Assembly (NCBI GenBank): GCA_027943335.1
Contig: BSBK01007744.1
Span: 209,501-273,500 of the forward strand
Source of the DNA: Chamaecyparis obtusa
Taxonomy: Eukaryota > Streptophyta > Pinopsida > Cupressales > Cupressaceae
Length of the DNA stretch: 64,000 nt
Direction: 5' to 3'
Position numbers and translations under genes: made by a program. The notes beneath the pieces were generated by a model. That model was not told the origin of the DNA. It did no database searches and saw only the letters and a list, made by a program, of their open reading frames with translations. This document shows positions 11,929 to 23,657 of this stretch, in pieces; the stretch's first letter is position 1; each line of letters starts with the position of its first letter.

Positions 11929-12921
11929 AAGGCTTCACAAATGATATACAGCTCTCCAAGAAGAAGACGCAAGCTGCGAAGTATGGAATGCAGCCTTCCA
12001 GATTAAATTTGCAGCCTCTCAAAACAAACACAACTTCTATGGGAGATGCAACGCAACCTTTGCCAAACAATTTGCAGCCAATCTGGAAGATATAACAGCC
12101 TTCCAGCATCAATATGAATCCCTTGAAGAATATCAAACCAGAATTATGGAACTCTTTGTAACAGCAGCAATGAAATAATTCTTCTCCAATTTGGCATACA
12201 GCAGCACCAAATTGATATCCACAGAATCAGAATTGAATTCTCAGAATTTCAATAGCAAAATTCATCATTAACATGTAATGATTCAAATTGCAAAGATGAG
12301 GAATCAGTCCTCAAACCCTAGCCATTTCTCACAGCCAAGAAGCTTCATTAATTTTATCAAATCAACAATGAATGAGTAAAGTGTTTTTTCGAAAAAAGCT
12401 TCAACTTCACTTTTTTCACTTAAAAGGCTTTTTAATCACAACTTCATTTTATAACATTAAAGTTATAAAGTAATAAAGTTATTAAATTAAAATAATTTAA
12501 TTTAATAACGATAACTTTAAAATTAAAAGCCACTGAACCCCACTGACTGCGCAAACTCAATTCTGACATCAATCCTCAAACTTCAACTACCCTGCCCAAA
12601 AATAACCAACTGCCACAAATAGCCAACTACCAAAAATAGACTTACTATTCTCAAACTGGAGATTCCCTGAAACTCGATCCTGAAAGATCTGACACCCCGT
12701 GCAAACGCCTACTAAATCTAGCCATACCCCAAAATACCACTTACTAAAAATAGTAAGTTGACCAAATTGACCCAAACGAAGAGCAGACCTGATAATCTGA
12801 ACCTCCAGAATGGAATCCCAACATTGACTCCGCCAATTGACCCCCTCTGATCACCCGATTAGCCTATGAGGGTCGCCGAACCAAGCTAATCCCAAAAGAC
12901 TAAAAAAATGGGGACATTACA
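11929..12921 (-). repeat. LTR of outer element, 5' part
   Basis: This continues 2445-2840 after removal of the 9 kb insertion. On the minus strand it begins TGTAATGTCCCC at 12921. With the other part the LTR is about 1.39 kb. Confidence 0.7.
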
Positions 12922-13799
12922 CATTGGTGCCCTATTCTAGAGAATCTTTAGTTCAGTACTTGAAAAAAGTGTCAAGTTCTTATTCTTGAATTGTGCATTT
13001 TTCTGTCTTGTTGATATTTAATCTGGTTTAATTACATATTAGGCATAATTTCCTACTTGAATTTCGGTCCAACCCAACATAAATAGCTGTGATGATCCAA
13101 GTGTGGCTTGAGAATTAGTCCACATTTCTTTTCATGGGATGAGAATTTAAAGCACTAAAATGTCAAAAAGAAACTGTGTAAAGAGAAAGAACAAAAGAGC
13201 ACTATTCTTGAGGAGTACACGTAGTTAGGGCAAAGTAGTGAACAGCAAGACAAAGGTTACGAACTTAGGAACCTTCCATAGTGAGTAGAAAGCTTATTTT
13301 GCAATCATTTAAGGAGTTTCTAGTATTTATTACCATTTTGGCTAGTCCAAAGGCTACACCAAATGTAATGGTAGCAGTTCTTGGACATTAGCAAAGGATG
13401 CATATGAGTCTAGGAGAGCAGGGAGATGTAGGCATCAATTTGTACATTAGCATATAATGCTCAGTCATTATCTTGCGAAACTCAACTTCGCACAATGTTG
13501 TTTGTATTAAGATAATAAATTAGCATGCGTTCTAGCAGTGTGTGTGTTAATACATATTTAATTTTTGAATTAGTAATGCTCCAAACTAATACTTGGATTC
13601 ATTAAGGTCAGGATTAATAATGCTGCAAGTTGTAGAGTCTCCTTTATTTGTCATGATGAATTGACCTTTGCCTCTACTTCCTTGAGTTGTCCCTTCAACC
13701 AAATTATTTGCATCTTAAAAAAACTCATAAAGTTCTCTATTCCAAATGTCTATTAAAAATTTAAAATCAGCAATTTGAGTATCTTTAGCTTCCCCATGT
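12922..13799. other. Unannotated A/T-rich stretch
   Basis: This lies between the outer LTR and the LINE. No ORF, RNA or repeat structure was recognised. Confidence 0.4.
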
Positions 13800-16098
13800 T
13801 TACTAAAAGAGGGGTAAAAATTTATTCAATCACAAAAGAGATACAAACAACATGCCCAACAAAAAGAACACTAGAGAGCCCTATCACTATCCACTAACCA
13901 ATCCAACATTTGAGCCATATCAAGAGGCAATTGCACCTTATCCTCTATATTCCAGCCTTGCATTTGATCTGAGGCCCATTTGGCCAAACAATCTGAAACA
14001 CCATTCCACTCCCTAGGAATGTAGGTGAAAGTAATTGAATCCAAGGAGCTGCACAACTAGAGAATTTGTTTGATAACTAAAGCTAATTGCCAACTACCAT
14101 CCCCATGCTCCTACCTAGTTAACAAATGCACCACCATCTGAGAATCAGACACGAATAATTTTGCGCCAACCAAGAGCAAAAGAACACTGAATAGCATACA
14201 AAATGGCAAGAGCCTCCATTAAATTATTTGTATGAAAGCCCTTGTAGACAAAACAATAAACTGAACATCACCAGACCTGTCCCGCCCAACTCCCCCAATG
14301 CCAACATGCCCAAGATTCCCCCAAGATGAGCCATCAGTGTTAATTTTTAAAACTCCGAGAGGATGGGGTGTCCAACGACCCTCCCCAATTGACCTGTCGT
14401 AAAGGATGTCTACCTCTACTACTTCTACCTTGACCACCAAACACTAGAGCACCCCGTTGAAGTGGAAAGTTAAGCCGAGAACAAATAGCAACATCACTAG
14501 GATCCACACCTCTAGTCAAATCACACTTAGCCACAACACTCTCACAAAGAGAATGAATAATTTTCCACCACAAGTGTATAGCATCCATCCTTACATCTTG
14601 AAAAATCCTTTGATTCCTTTGTAGCCAAACATGCCAAATGATAAAAGAAGGACCAAGAGCCCAAGCAACCTAAAGAAAAGAAGTTTGAGCATGGGACTTA
14701 CCCCAATGCACCCACAGCTCAAACAAAGAAGAAACATGACAGCAAGTCTGGCCCCAAACACCCCACCTAAAGTGTCAGAATTCCTTCACAAAGGAGCACT
14801 GAAAGAAAAGATGAGAAATAGACTCCTCACTATTGTAACACAAAACACACATTGAGGGGCGCTAAAAGCCCCATTTGCAAAGATTACATGAGGTAAGACA
14901 ACAGTTGTGAACCACAAGCCACAAGAAAAAATTGTATTTGGGCCAGGAAAATTTATTCCAAACTTGCCTTCACCAAGGCACCTCAATACCACCAAACAAA
15001 TGTCTGTTAAGCTCCAAGTACCTTGCAAAAAGAGAGTATTTGTCAGACGACTCACTGCCCCAAGCCAAGACATTTGATCCCCCCTGAGGAGCTACACACC
15101 CTAGAAGCCAAAATCTGAATCAACTCATTTTGATCCCTCTCTGAACTAACTAGTGGCCAATCAGAAGAATTTTTTCATCTGTAACCAAGAGCCAGACCAA
15201 AATTCTGAACAGTCTTATAGTGCACAACCTTATCCCACCCAACAACTATAAAACAATCAAAGAGAGCCTGCAAATGCAAATACATGGAAAGAAGAGGGGG
15301 ATTACCATCCCAAGAGTCTGTCCAAAAGAGAGCTTCAGAGCCCCAGTTGCAGATCCAAAAAAGGCCCCTCTTAACTAGCTGAGCGCCAGTCTTCAAAGTG
15401 TTCCAAACCATAGCACCCCTACGCTCCAAAGGATAGCGAGAAATATCGGAATAGCCAACTCCTCGTAAATACTTATGTGTGAGAATACGGGCCCAAAGTT
15501 GACTCTGATTTGTACACTAATGCCAATATAACTTAGTTGCAAGAGCCTGCCCACTCAAGATAGCAGAATGAAAGCCAAGACCCCCCTCCCTCTTAGGCCA
15601 ACAAACAAGTTCCCACTTAATTAGGCTCCATTTGGAGTTCTACAAATTTCCACTCTAAAGAAATTGGTGTGAGAGAGCATCAAATTCCTTAAGAAAATAC
15701 ACATGAGCTGCCTGGACCAAGCTTTCTATAAATAGGAAGGACCTGAATCACCAATTCAAGAAGGGTCACCCAAGTAGCAGTAGAAAGCCACCAATGAGTC
15801 CAATTATTAACCTTATGATGCAACTTATCTAGCAAGTCCTCCCAAAAAAGCCTAGGTTGTCTACCCAAAGCAATAGGAATGCCCAGATAAAGCAAGGGGA
15901 GAGACCCAATTTGAAATCGCAAGATGTTAGCAATCCTCCTATGTATAGGCTTCGGACTATTAAAAAAATAGAGGATTTATGCTCATTGACTTTCTGACAT
16001 GAAGCAGCCAAATAAATATCCAACATTCGCCTAAAGGTCTCAGCTTCATGCGGTCTAGCAATCCACATAAGAGCAGTATCATCCACAAATTGGAGATT
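13800..16098 (-). mobile_element. 5'-truncated L1-type LINE
   Basis: On the minus strand the element starts abruptly inside the reverse-transcriptase motif at about 16098, as expected of 5' truncation. It runs through post-RT, zinc-finger and RNase H regions, then ends near 13800-13820 in a GATTGAATAAATTTTT tail typical of plant LINEs. The exact 3' end and target duplication could not be fixed. Confidence 0.8.
13871..16098 (-). pseudogene. LINE polyprotein remnant (RT, zf-RVT, RNase H)
   Basis: Going down the minus strand, LQFVDDTALMW near 16075-16098 is the catalytic FADD-box region of the reverse transcriptase, followed by a Y(L)xxxSxQKVNxxKS segment. LPLLYLGIP and the Trp/Leu-rich post-RT region occupy 15922-15689. 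The zf-RVT-like stretch (15429-14786) includes a CVFC pair. RNase H begins with KINTDGSS (about 14385), continues with NLMEALAI, and ends with YIPREWNGVSDCLAKWASD (about 14020-13950). Several frame changes and stops separate these blocks, so it is dead. The RT-zinc finger-RNase H order is that of plant L1 elements with a fused RNase H. Confidence 0.85.
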
Positions 16099-17181
16099 AG
16101 TTTATGATTTTCCTATTGCATTTTGCATTTACAAGCTTCTTCACCATATTTATTTGTGTGCGCTTTTGACTTTCCTTGAAAAAACTTACCCCAAGGGAGG
16201 GCTCACGAAAAATCAAAGGAAAATCCCTCTACCTTATTATGGTCGTCCAGCCTCATCTAATCTTCTAGTTTGTCAACTTGCTCGAGGAGAGAGACTATAT
16301 CAAGTGTTTTGTGACATGGGAAATTGGAAAAATTTTGTGGCTGGCTCCAAGGTGACAAGAAGAGGGCACACCTGAGCTGTTTACTTCTAGTTCCATTGAT
16401 TAAACTTCTGCAAAACAATTCTTCAGGCCCATAACCTGACTAGACTCTGTTACCACTTATTGTGAGACTCGAGTTCTCTTAGGAGAGATAGGATAAGAGA
16501 AGATGAAGAAAGCAAATGCTACAAAAAGAAAACCAGAGGAATTTGGAAAGGGGCTGAAAAAAGAAGACCCTGCAAAAGATGTGACCATGGCCAATGTGGC
16601 AAAGACAAGGGCTCAGATGGTGCTAACAGTGGAATCAAATTGGAGATTATTGACGAATAGGCAAGTGAGCCTTTGGAAGCAAAAGAAATGAGAAGAGGGA
16701 AAAAGCTTGGGACACTAGGTGAAGCCGCAATAAAGGCCATACGATCAATTACAAATATATCAGTTGTCATTCATGACAACTGAAGAGGAAGTGGGGCTTG
16801 AATTAGTAGTAGTGAGGCATGAGGTTTACAAGGGAATTTTCAATTTTGGTTTCTTAGATATCTGAATTTTTTTTTTTGCAAAAGTATTCTTGGTTTGAGC
16901 TGTGCGTCTAAGGGTTTTTACAGAAATTTTTTTATCAATTTTTGGATAAAATTGAGGTTATTTTTTTAATGACTGTCTTCTGTATTTTCTGTAATGGCAT
17001 TTTTACATATTTTCATTTTTGAATGATTTTTCAGTAAAAAAATGTGGGTTTCCTTGAAGTCTCATCACCTAGGGTTTCAGACCTAGGAATTTGTGCAGAG
17101 TTTTTTCTCAATTTTTTGACAAAATCGTGGGTTTGAAGAGTGTTGCACCCTCCATAGGGTTTTTTGAGCAAGGGTTTGACT
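16099..17181. other. Unannotated stretch
   Basis: This lies between the LINE and the copia remnant. 16860-17260 is rich in T-runs and may be the leader of the copia element. No LTR or primer-binding site was found. Confidence 0.35.
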
Positions 17182-17448
17182 GATTTTTTACCTGAAAATT
17201 AGATTTTTTGGCAATTGTACTAGCTGTTCGCTGAAGGTTTTTCCTAATTTTCGACAAAAAAAATCAGACTCGTTTGAAGCTCAAGTTTGCCTCATTTTTT
17301 GTGCATAAGAAAACGGGGGGATGGCATTGTTGACCAACATCATGTTGAAGAGCAATGGTTCAACGGCAAGAACTACAATACTTGGAGAAAAACCTTCAGC
17401 GAGCAGCTAGTACAAATGCCAAAAAATCTGATTTTCAGGTAAAAAATC
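17182..17448. repeat. Inverted repeat around a gag fragment
   Basis: The 62-bp arms 17182-17243 and 17387-17448 are near-perfect reverse complements with a 143-bp spacer. The spacer's first part is then repeated directly from about 17442, about 179 bp downstream, so inverted and direct copies sit together. Confidence 0.85.
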
Positions 17449-18157
17449 AGACTCGTTTAAAGCTCTAGTTTGCCTAGTTTTTTGTGCATAAGAAAACGGG
17501 AGGGATGCATTGTTGACCAACATCATGTTGAAGGGCAATCAGTAGTTCAAAGGCAAAAACTACAATACCTGGAAGCAAAGGATGCTCTCAATTTTTGAGT
17601 ATTGGTGCCTAGACTAGATTGTTCAGGGTACTTAAACGTCCCACAACGACAGGCAAAGACCAAGACAAGTTTGATGAATGTAAGTGCGTAGCAGTAATGT
17701 TGTTGAAGTTATTAGTCACTGACAAAATGCTTCCAGAAGCACCATCTGGCAAGACTTCTAGAGAGATTTGGGTGCACCTGAAAAGTTTCCATGAAATGTC
17801 GAATAGAATGCAAGCTTTATTTTTGAAGAATTTGTTGTTGATGAACGTAAAGTGCCTAACGATAATGTTGTTGAAGTTATTAGTCACTGACAAAATGCTT
17901 CCAGAAGTGCCATCTGGCAAGACTTCTAGGGAGATTTGGGTGCACCTGAAAAGTTTCCATGAAATGTCGAACAGAAATCAAGCTTTCTTTTTGAAGAATT
18001 TGTTATTTTCCCTTATTATAGATGAGAAGATGTCTCTGTAGAAGCATCTTATAAAGATCAAGGATGTACGCGATCATCTAGGAGCCATTTGTTGCAAGAT
18101 GGAAGAGGACATGGTGGTGATTGCACTGAAGAGTCCACCATGCTCCTACAAACACTT
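17328..18157 (+). pseudogene. Copia gag remnant, N-terminal part
   Basis: This encodes pieces of a Ty1/copia gag: WFNGKNYNTWRKTFSEQL at about 17355-17410, a second copy FKGKNYNTWKQRM at about 17545, then DECKCVAVMLLKLLVTDKML, KTSREIWVHLKSFHEMSN, and finally KIKDVRDHLGAICCKMEEDM just before the insertion. These match the gag (UBN2-type) pattern of a Trp-rich start and a tAkeIWxxL segment. A block of 168 bp (56 codons) is tandemly duplicated at about 17671-18006. The frame is broken in several places. The rest of the gag continues at 24503 after the chromovirus insertion. Confidence 0.8.
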
Positions 18158-19010
18158 TGATGCAGGAGCATCCTGGGTGTAAGAGCAATCTTGCATCACC
18201 CAAAAATATTTCTGTTTTTGTATTCAATAAGGGCTATCTTGTGCAGAGTTGCTATTTATGGAAACTTGCTATTTTTAGTAAGTTGGTCTTACGATCTCGA
18301 AATGTCTGATTTTACATATGGAGGTTCATCTCAGTCATATCAGCCTGCCAGCAAAGTTTCATGGCTACATCAGGTGTAGTATTGAAGATATTGAAGATTT
18401 TCGGTATTGGCAGCAGGGTACAGAAACTTCGAACTCAGTTTTGAAGGCTTTAGAAGCCCCGGATGAGGTTGAAAACTTGGGTGACGGGTGCTTTGCGCAA
18501 GTCAAGCCTGTAGAGCGCTTCGTGGCGTTTCCAGAATGGGGTTATAATAGCCAATCAGGTCAACGGACGATGACTTATGGTCTTCGAAAGTTGGGTCACC
18601 TGAAATGGCGGAAAATAATTTTTCTTCAAAATTTTTGTTTGAGTTTCAAAACTCATTTTGAGCCGACTTTGATGTAATAAATTGTAAAATAAAATAATTT
18701 TAAGTTTAGTCGGCCCTAAAGGCTAAATTTCTAGAACCTTCTCGGGCGGTGGAAATTGCCTATATAAAGAAGGCCCATAGTGTTGTCCAGAGCAGTTCTG
18801 GGTAGTAGATCTGGGTATTGATTCGAGGCTTTGTCCTACAGAATATTGTAAGGGAATGCCCATGTGGCTTTGCATATTGTAATTCTGAAAGTTTGTAATT
18901 CCACATTTATGGAGATAATAAGAAGCCAATTTTCTGTTCTTGCATATTATTGTTGTTGTTTCTCTATTTCTGTTATGTGTTTGTGGTATTAAGGGGAGCA
19001 CCCTTCATCA
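18158..19010 (+). repeat. 5' LTR of chromovirus
   Basis: This LTR of 853 bp starts TGATGCAGG and ends TTCATCA. The promoter TATATAAA is at 18761-18768. Relative to the 3' LTR it has about 13 extra bases near 18805. Confidence 0.95.
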
Positions 19011-19012
19011 AG

Positions 19013-19026
19013 TGGTATCAGAACAG
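19013..19026 (+). promoter_or_regulatory. Primer-binding site, tRNA-Met type
   Basis: TGGTATCAGAACAG begins two bases after the 5' LTR. Confidence 0.85.
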
Positions 19027-19036
19027 GAGTTCTTGA

Positions 19037-21952
19037 GTGTGTAAACAGATCGCCGACTGTGAGGCAGTTTGCACCAGGACCGTGGTTAGGGTTTCAGCGC
19101 GCATCGCGAAAATACCTCCACAAAGAGAACGTGGCGGAAGAGCTGGTGCTGTGACATCTGAGGTTAAAGAGCTGCAGAGACAAGTGCGAGCATTGCAAGA
19201 AGAGATTCGCAGAGGAATGAATCTTAATGTCAGAGACGAAAGCGAGGATGAAGCCGAAGAAGAATATCAAGAAGGAGAAGCTAAAATTGTGAACCAGGGG
19301 GAAGAAAGACTTTTTCGGGCGATTTCCAAAATTGGGAAAAGACCTAAGATTGAGGTTCCTACATTTTCTGGAAATCTTAACCCAGAGGAATTGATCGACT
19401 GGATCAATGAATGTGAGGAATATTTTGAGTATGAAGATGTTGAGGATCCTGATAGGGTCAAATTTGCGAAGGCCAGATTGAAAGGTCATGCGAAGATCTG
19501 GTGGCAAGAAATTCAATTGGAGCGAAATAGAAGAGGGAAAGATAAAATCACAAGATGGGATCGGATGGTGGATAAATTGAAGCGACAGTTCATTCCTGTT
19601 GATTATGACCTTGACCTACTAAAGAAAATGCAAAGTTTGAAGCAAGCAGGAAGATCTATTCAGGAGTATACAGAGGAGTTCTATCGACTCCTCATCAGAA
19701 CGGGCCATGCAGAAGCTGATAAGGAGAAAGTTGCCCGATACCTTAATGGGTTAAGGCCAAACATTCAGGAGGAGTTGAATCTGGTTCGAATGAACAGTAT
19801 TGAGGAGGCATACCAGTTTGCCCTAAAAGTAGAAGAAAAGCTGAACAAGAAGTTTGAGAGCAGACAAAATGGAAGAGGTCGTGGTGGAAGATCTGGTGGA
19901 CGATCATATGGTGGCCGAAACGAAGATCCGAAAAAGAAGGATAAGGCCAATAGCAATCAGAATCAGAGAGAAAATAATTTCAATCGTTTCCAAGATCAAA
20001 GAGGAAGAGGAAGAGGACAAGGATCTGGAAGAGGAGGCTTCCGTGGAACATGTTTTCACTGTGGAGGAAAAGGTCATAGGGCATTTGAATGTCCTCAGTG
20101 CCAAGGCAGAACAGACAGGAGAAATGAAGGCCAGGCCAGAGTTGCACATGTAGATGAAGATGCTAGATCATCAAATTCTGAAGATGCTGAAAAAGGAGAA
20201 ACGCTAATTAACAGAAGAGTCTTGCTGAGTGGTGAGAATGAACCTGAACAAAGGAGGAGCCTGTTTCGCACTAGATGCAAGTTTCGCACTAGATGCAAGT
20301 GTGAGGGTAAATGTTGTGATGTGATTATCGATAGTGGAAGCACTAACAATTTGGTGTCAGGAGAGATGGTGACAAAGTTGAAGCTCAAGAGACAGAAACA
20401 CCCACATCCATATCGGATTGCCTGGGTGCAGGATGACCACAAGGTCATGGTCAGTGAACAGTGCCTGGTAAAGTTCAAGATCGGCGGGTACCAAGATGAG
20501 GTGCTATGTGATATCATCTCTATAGATGCATGTCATATGTTGTTGGGTAGACCGTGGCAGTTTGACAGATGTGCTGTACACGATGGTCGTGCGAATGCCT
20601 ATTCCCTGACAAAAGATGGAGTGCGACATAAGCTAAAGCCATTGAAGAAGACCGAAGAAAAGGTATGTGGTAATGCAAGAATAACATTTGTTGATGGAAG
20701 AAAATTCCTAGATGGTATGAGGCATGAGCATGTGTGTTTTGCTTTAATTCCAAAAGTTGGTAAAGAAGTAGAGGATGTACCTGTAGAGGTTGCAAATTTG
20801 TTGAATGAGTTTCAAGATATTGTATCTGATAATGTACCTGACGGATTACCACTGGTAAGGAAGATCAATCATCAGATGAATTTGATTCCAGGAGCCAGTT
20901 TGCCAAACAAAGCAGCACCCAGAATGACACCAGCAGAAAATGAAGAGTTGAACAGACAAGTACACGAGTTATTGCAGAAGGGGTTGATTCGAGAGAGTCT
21001 GAGTCCCTGTGCTGTACCAGCGGTATTAACACCAAAGAAGAATGGAGAGTGGAGGATGTGTACAGATTCCAGAGCAATAAACAAGATCACAATCAAGTAT
21101 AGGTTTCCATTGCCACGAATGGATGATATTATGGACTGTTTGAGTGGAGCTGTGTATTTCTCAAAGATAGATCTGAAGAGTGGATATCACCAGATTCGGA
21201 TCAGAGAAGGAGATGAATGGAAGACTGCCTTCAACACAAAGAAAGGACTGTATAAGTGGTTAGTCATGCCTTTTGGGCTAACCAATGCACCGAGCACTTT
21301 CATGCGGCTCATGAACGAGGTTCTGAAAGAATTTTTGGGTAAGTTTGTCATTGTTTACCTAGATGATATTTTGATTTTTAGCAAGACATTGGAGGAACAT
21401 ATGATGCATATTTGTATGGTGTTTGAGAAGTTGAGATATGAGAAATTGTTGATTAATTTGAAGAAGTGCAGTTTTGTGAAGAAAGAGTTAGTGTATTTGG
21501 GATTTGTAGTGTCAGCAGAAGGTCTAAAAATGGACTTAGAGAAGGTACAGGCTATCCTTGAATGGCCTACTCCAAGGAGTGCTACTGAGGTAAGATTTTT
21601 TCATGGTCTAGCTAGTTTTTACAGAAAGTTTATCAAAAATTTTAGCAGTATTTGTGGTCCCTTGACTGAGACAATGAGAGGGGATAGAAAAGAGTTTAAG
21701 TGGACTAATCGGGCAGAAAAAAGTTTTCAATTGTTGAAACAAAAAGTTACAGAACAACCTATTTTAGCACTTCCAGATTTTAATAAGGTGTTTCAAGTAG
21801 ATTGTGATGCTAGTGGTATTGCAATAGGAGTTGTTATGAGCCAAGAAGGTAAACCTGTTGCTTATTTCAGTGAGAAGTTAAATGATGCCAAGAGAAAATA
21901 TTCTGTCTATGATCAAAAATTTTATACTATAATTCAGGCATTAAAGAAGTGA
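19037..21952 (+). pseudogene. Chromovirus gag-protease-RT polyprotein, start lost
   Basis: The 971-codon open frame begins at a GTG. The likely gag start (PPQRERGG at 19112) now reads ATA in place of ATG. Counting from 19037, the gag core with PTFSGNLNPEELIDWI begins near codon 108. The CCHC knuckle CFHCGGKGHRAFEC is at codons 339-352, preceded by an Arg/Gly-rich stretch. The protease site IIDSGS is at 430-435, and the RT spans roughly 610-800 with YLDD at 774-777. The RNase H starts with VDCDASG near 924. The frame stops at TGA (21950-21952) where relatives have Trp, then continues in the same frame. An 18-bp tandem duplication (20263-20298) adds six residues before the protease. Confidence 0.93.
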
Positions 21953-21982
21953 AGACATTATCTGTTTCCTAAAGAGTTTGTT

Positions 21983-22459
21983 TTGTATACTGATCATCAA
22001 GCGTTGCAATATTTGAATAGTCAAGGAAAGTTGAATCAAAGGCATTTGAAATGGATTGAGTTTTTGCAGAGTTATACATTTGTTTTGAAACACAGGAGTG
22101 GAAAGTCTAATAGGGTTGCGGATGCTCTTAGCAGAAGGCAACTATTGTTGACAGAGATGCAAATTGAAGTGGTTGGGTTCAAGGAACTCAAGAATTTGTA
22201 TCCAGAGGATCCTGATTTTGGTGAAGCTTGGAAAGCTTGTACAGAACCTGTTACTCTAGACAGGACGAAATGGCTGGATTTTATCATCCAAGATGATATG
22301 CTATTCAGAAGGAGTCAGTTGTGCATTCCACGAAGTTCTATGAGGGAGAATCTCATCAAGGAGAAGCATAGTGGAGGTTTGGCTGGACATTTTAGTCGTG
22401 ATAAACCCTTGCTTTGGTTGGTGAGAATTATTATTGGCCACAATTGCAGCAAGATGTGA
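21983..22459 (+). pseudogene. Chromovirus RNase H end and integrase start
   Basis: This is the same frame as the upstream polyprotein. It encodes YTDHQALQYLN and ADALSRR of RNase H, then HSGGLAGHFSRDK, the His part of the integrase zinc finger. About 22390-22400 the reading frame shifts by one base, probably a lost A in an A-run, and the frame ends at 22459. Confidence 0.9.
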
Positions 22460-23619
22460 AGAAGTTTGTACAGAGTTGCAGAGTATGTCAGATGGCGAAA
22501 GGAGTGAAGCAAAATACAGGGTTGTATCAGCCATTACCTGTACCAGAGAAGCCTTGGGAGGATATCAGTATGGACTTTGTTCTTGGTTTACCGAGGACAC
22601 AGCGGGGACATGATTCAATTTTTGTAGTAGTTGACAGATTTTCGAAGATGGCACATTTCATTCCCTGCAAGAAGACTAATGATGTTGTTCATGTAGCAGA
22701 ATTATTTTTCAGAGAAGTGGTGAGACTACATGGTTTGCCAAAGACCATAGTTTCAGATCGAGATACTAAGTTTGTTGGATATTTCTGGCGGACATTGTGG
22801 AAGAAGTTGAAGACAGATTTGAAGTTCAGTTCATCACATCATCCACAGACTGATGGACAGACAGAGGTGGTGAATAGAAGTTTGGAAAATCTGCTGAAAT
22901 GTTTGGTTGGAAATAAGCCAACAGGATGGGATTTGATTTTATCACAAGCAGAATTTGCATACAATAATTCTGTCAATAGAAGCACTGGTAAATCACCATT
23001 CCAAATTGTATATGGAAGTAGTCCAAGAAATGCATCTGAGTTGAGAAAGATAGATAAAGGAGAAATAAGTAGTGCTGAAGCTGAGGATTTTGCAGAACAT
23101 TTGAAGAACATCCATGAGGAGGTGAGGAAGCATATTACCAAGATGAATGTGCAGTATAAGACTAAAGCAGATGAGAAAAGGAGGCATAAGGAATTTCAGG
23201 TTGGGGATGAAGTCATGGTACATTTGCGGAAGGAGCGGTTTCCAGTTGGTACATATAACAAGCTGAAAATAAAGAAGTTTGGACCATGTACGATACTGAA
23301 GAAGCATGATTCAGGAAATGCATATGAGGTAGGATTGCCTACTGAGCTGAATATTTCACCAATGTTTAACATTTCAGATTTGACAGAGTATCATGAAGGA
23401 GGTGTTGAAGATAAGGTTGCAGCAGCACAGTGGAGTATTCCAGCAACCAGTTCAGATATCAAGGAGATTGAAGACATACTGGACAGTCGTGTTGGCAGAA
23501 GCACAAAGAACAGGACATATGAAGAGTATTTGGTCAAATGGAAAGGACGACCTGTTGAAGATTCATCATGGCTAACAAAGGAGGAGGTTAACCGTCTTGG
23601 TTTTCCTCTGCACACCTGA
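22414..23619 (+). pseudogene. Chromovirus integrase with C-terminal chromodomain
   Basis: This continues the polyprotein in the next frame. Residues counted from 22414: zinc-finger Cys pair C22/C25 (CRVC); catalytic triad D54 (ISMDFVLG), D115 (VSDRDTKF) and E151 (DGQTEVVNR). At the C-terminus is a chromodomain, about 350-396, with YEEYLVKWKG and the aromatic DSSWL. In other chromoviruses such domains direct integration to marked chromatin. The frame ends 38 bp before the 3' LTR. The triad is intact, but the upstream stop and frameshift separate it from RT. Confidence 0.93.
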
Positions 23620-23657
23620 GTCGTGACAGGGTCACTTCTCAAATTACCCCGGGTGTC

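Larger units (their letters stand above)
1..12921 (-). mobile_element. 5' part of an LTR retrotransposon, split by a later insertion
   Basis: On the minus strand an LTR starts at 12921 with TGTAATGTCCCC, a common plant LTR start. It runs to about 2445, interrupted from 2841 to 11928 by another element. A tRNA-iMet primer-binding site (TGGTATCAGAGC) follows at 2444-2433, then a long reading frame to the window edge. The 3' half, with any protease, reverse transcriptase or integrase, lies outside, so the superfamily is open. The LTR end next to the primer site reads TATAG instead of the usual CA, so that boundary is uncertain by a few bases. Confidence 0.75.

Noticed and set aside
17619..18041. 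140-codon ORF as an independent gene
   Set aside because: Its sequence is copia gag with an internal duplication.
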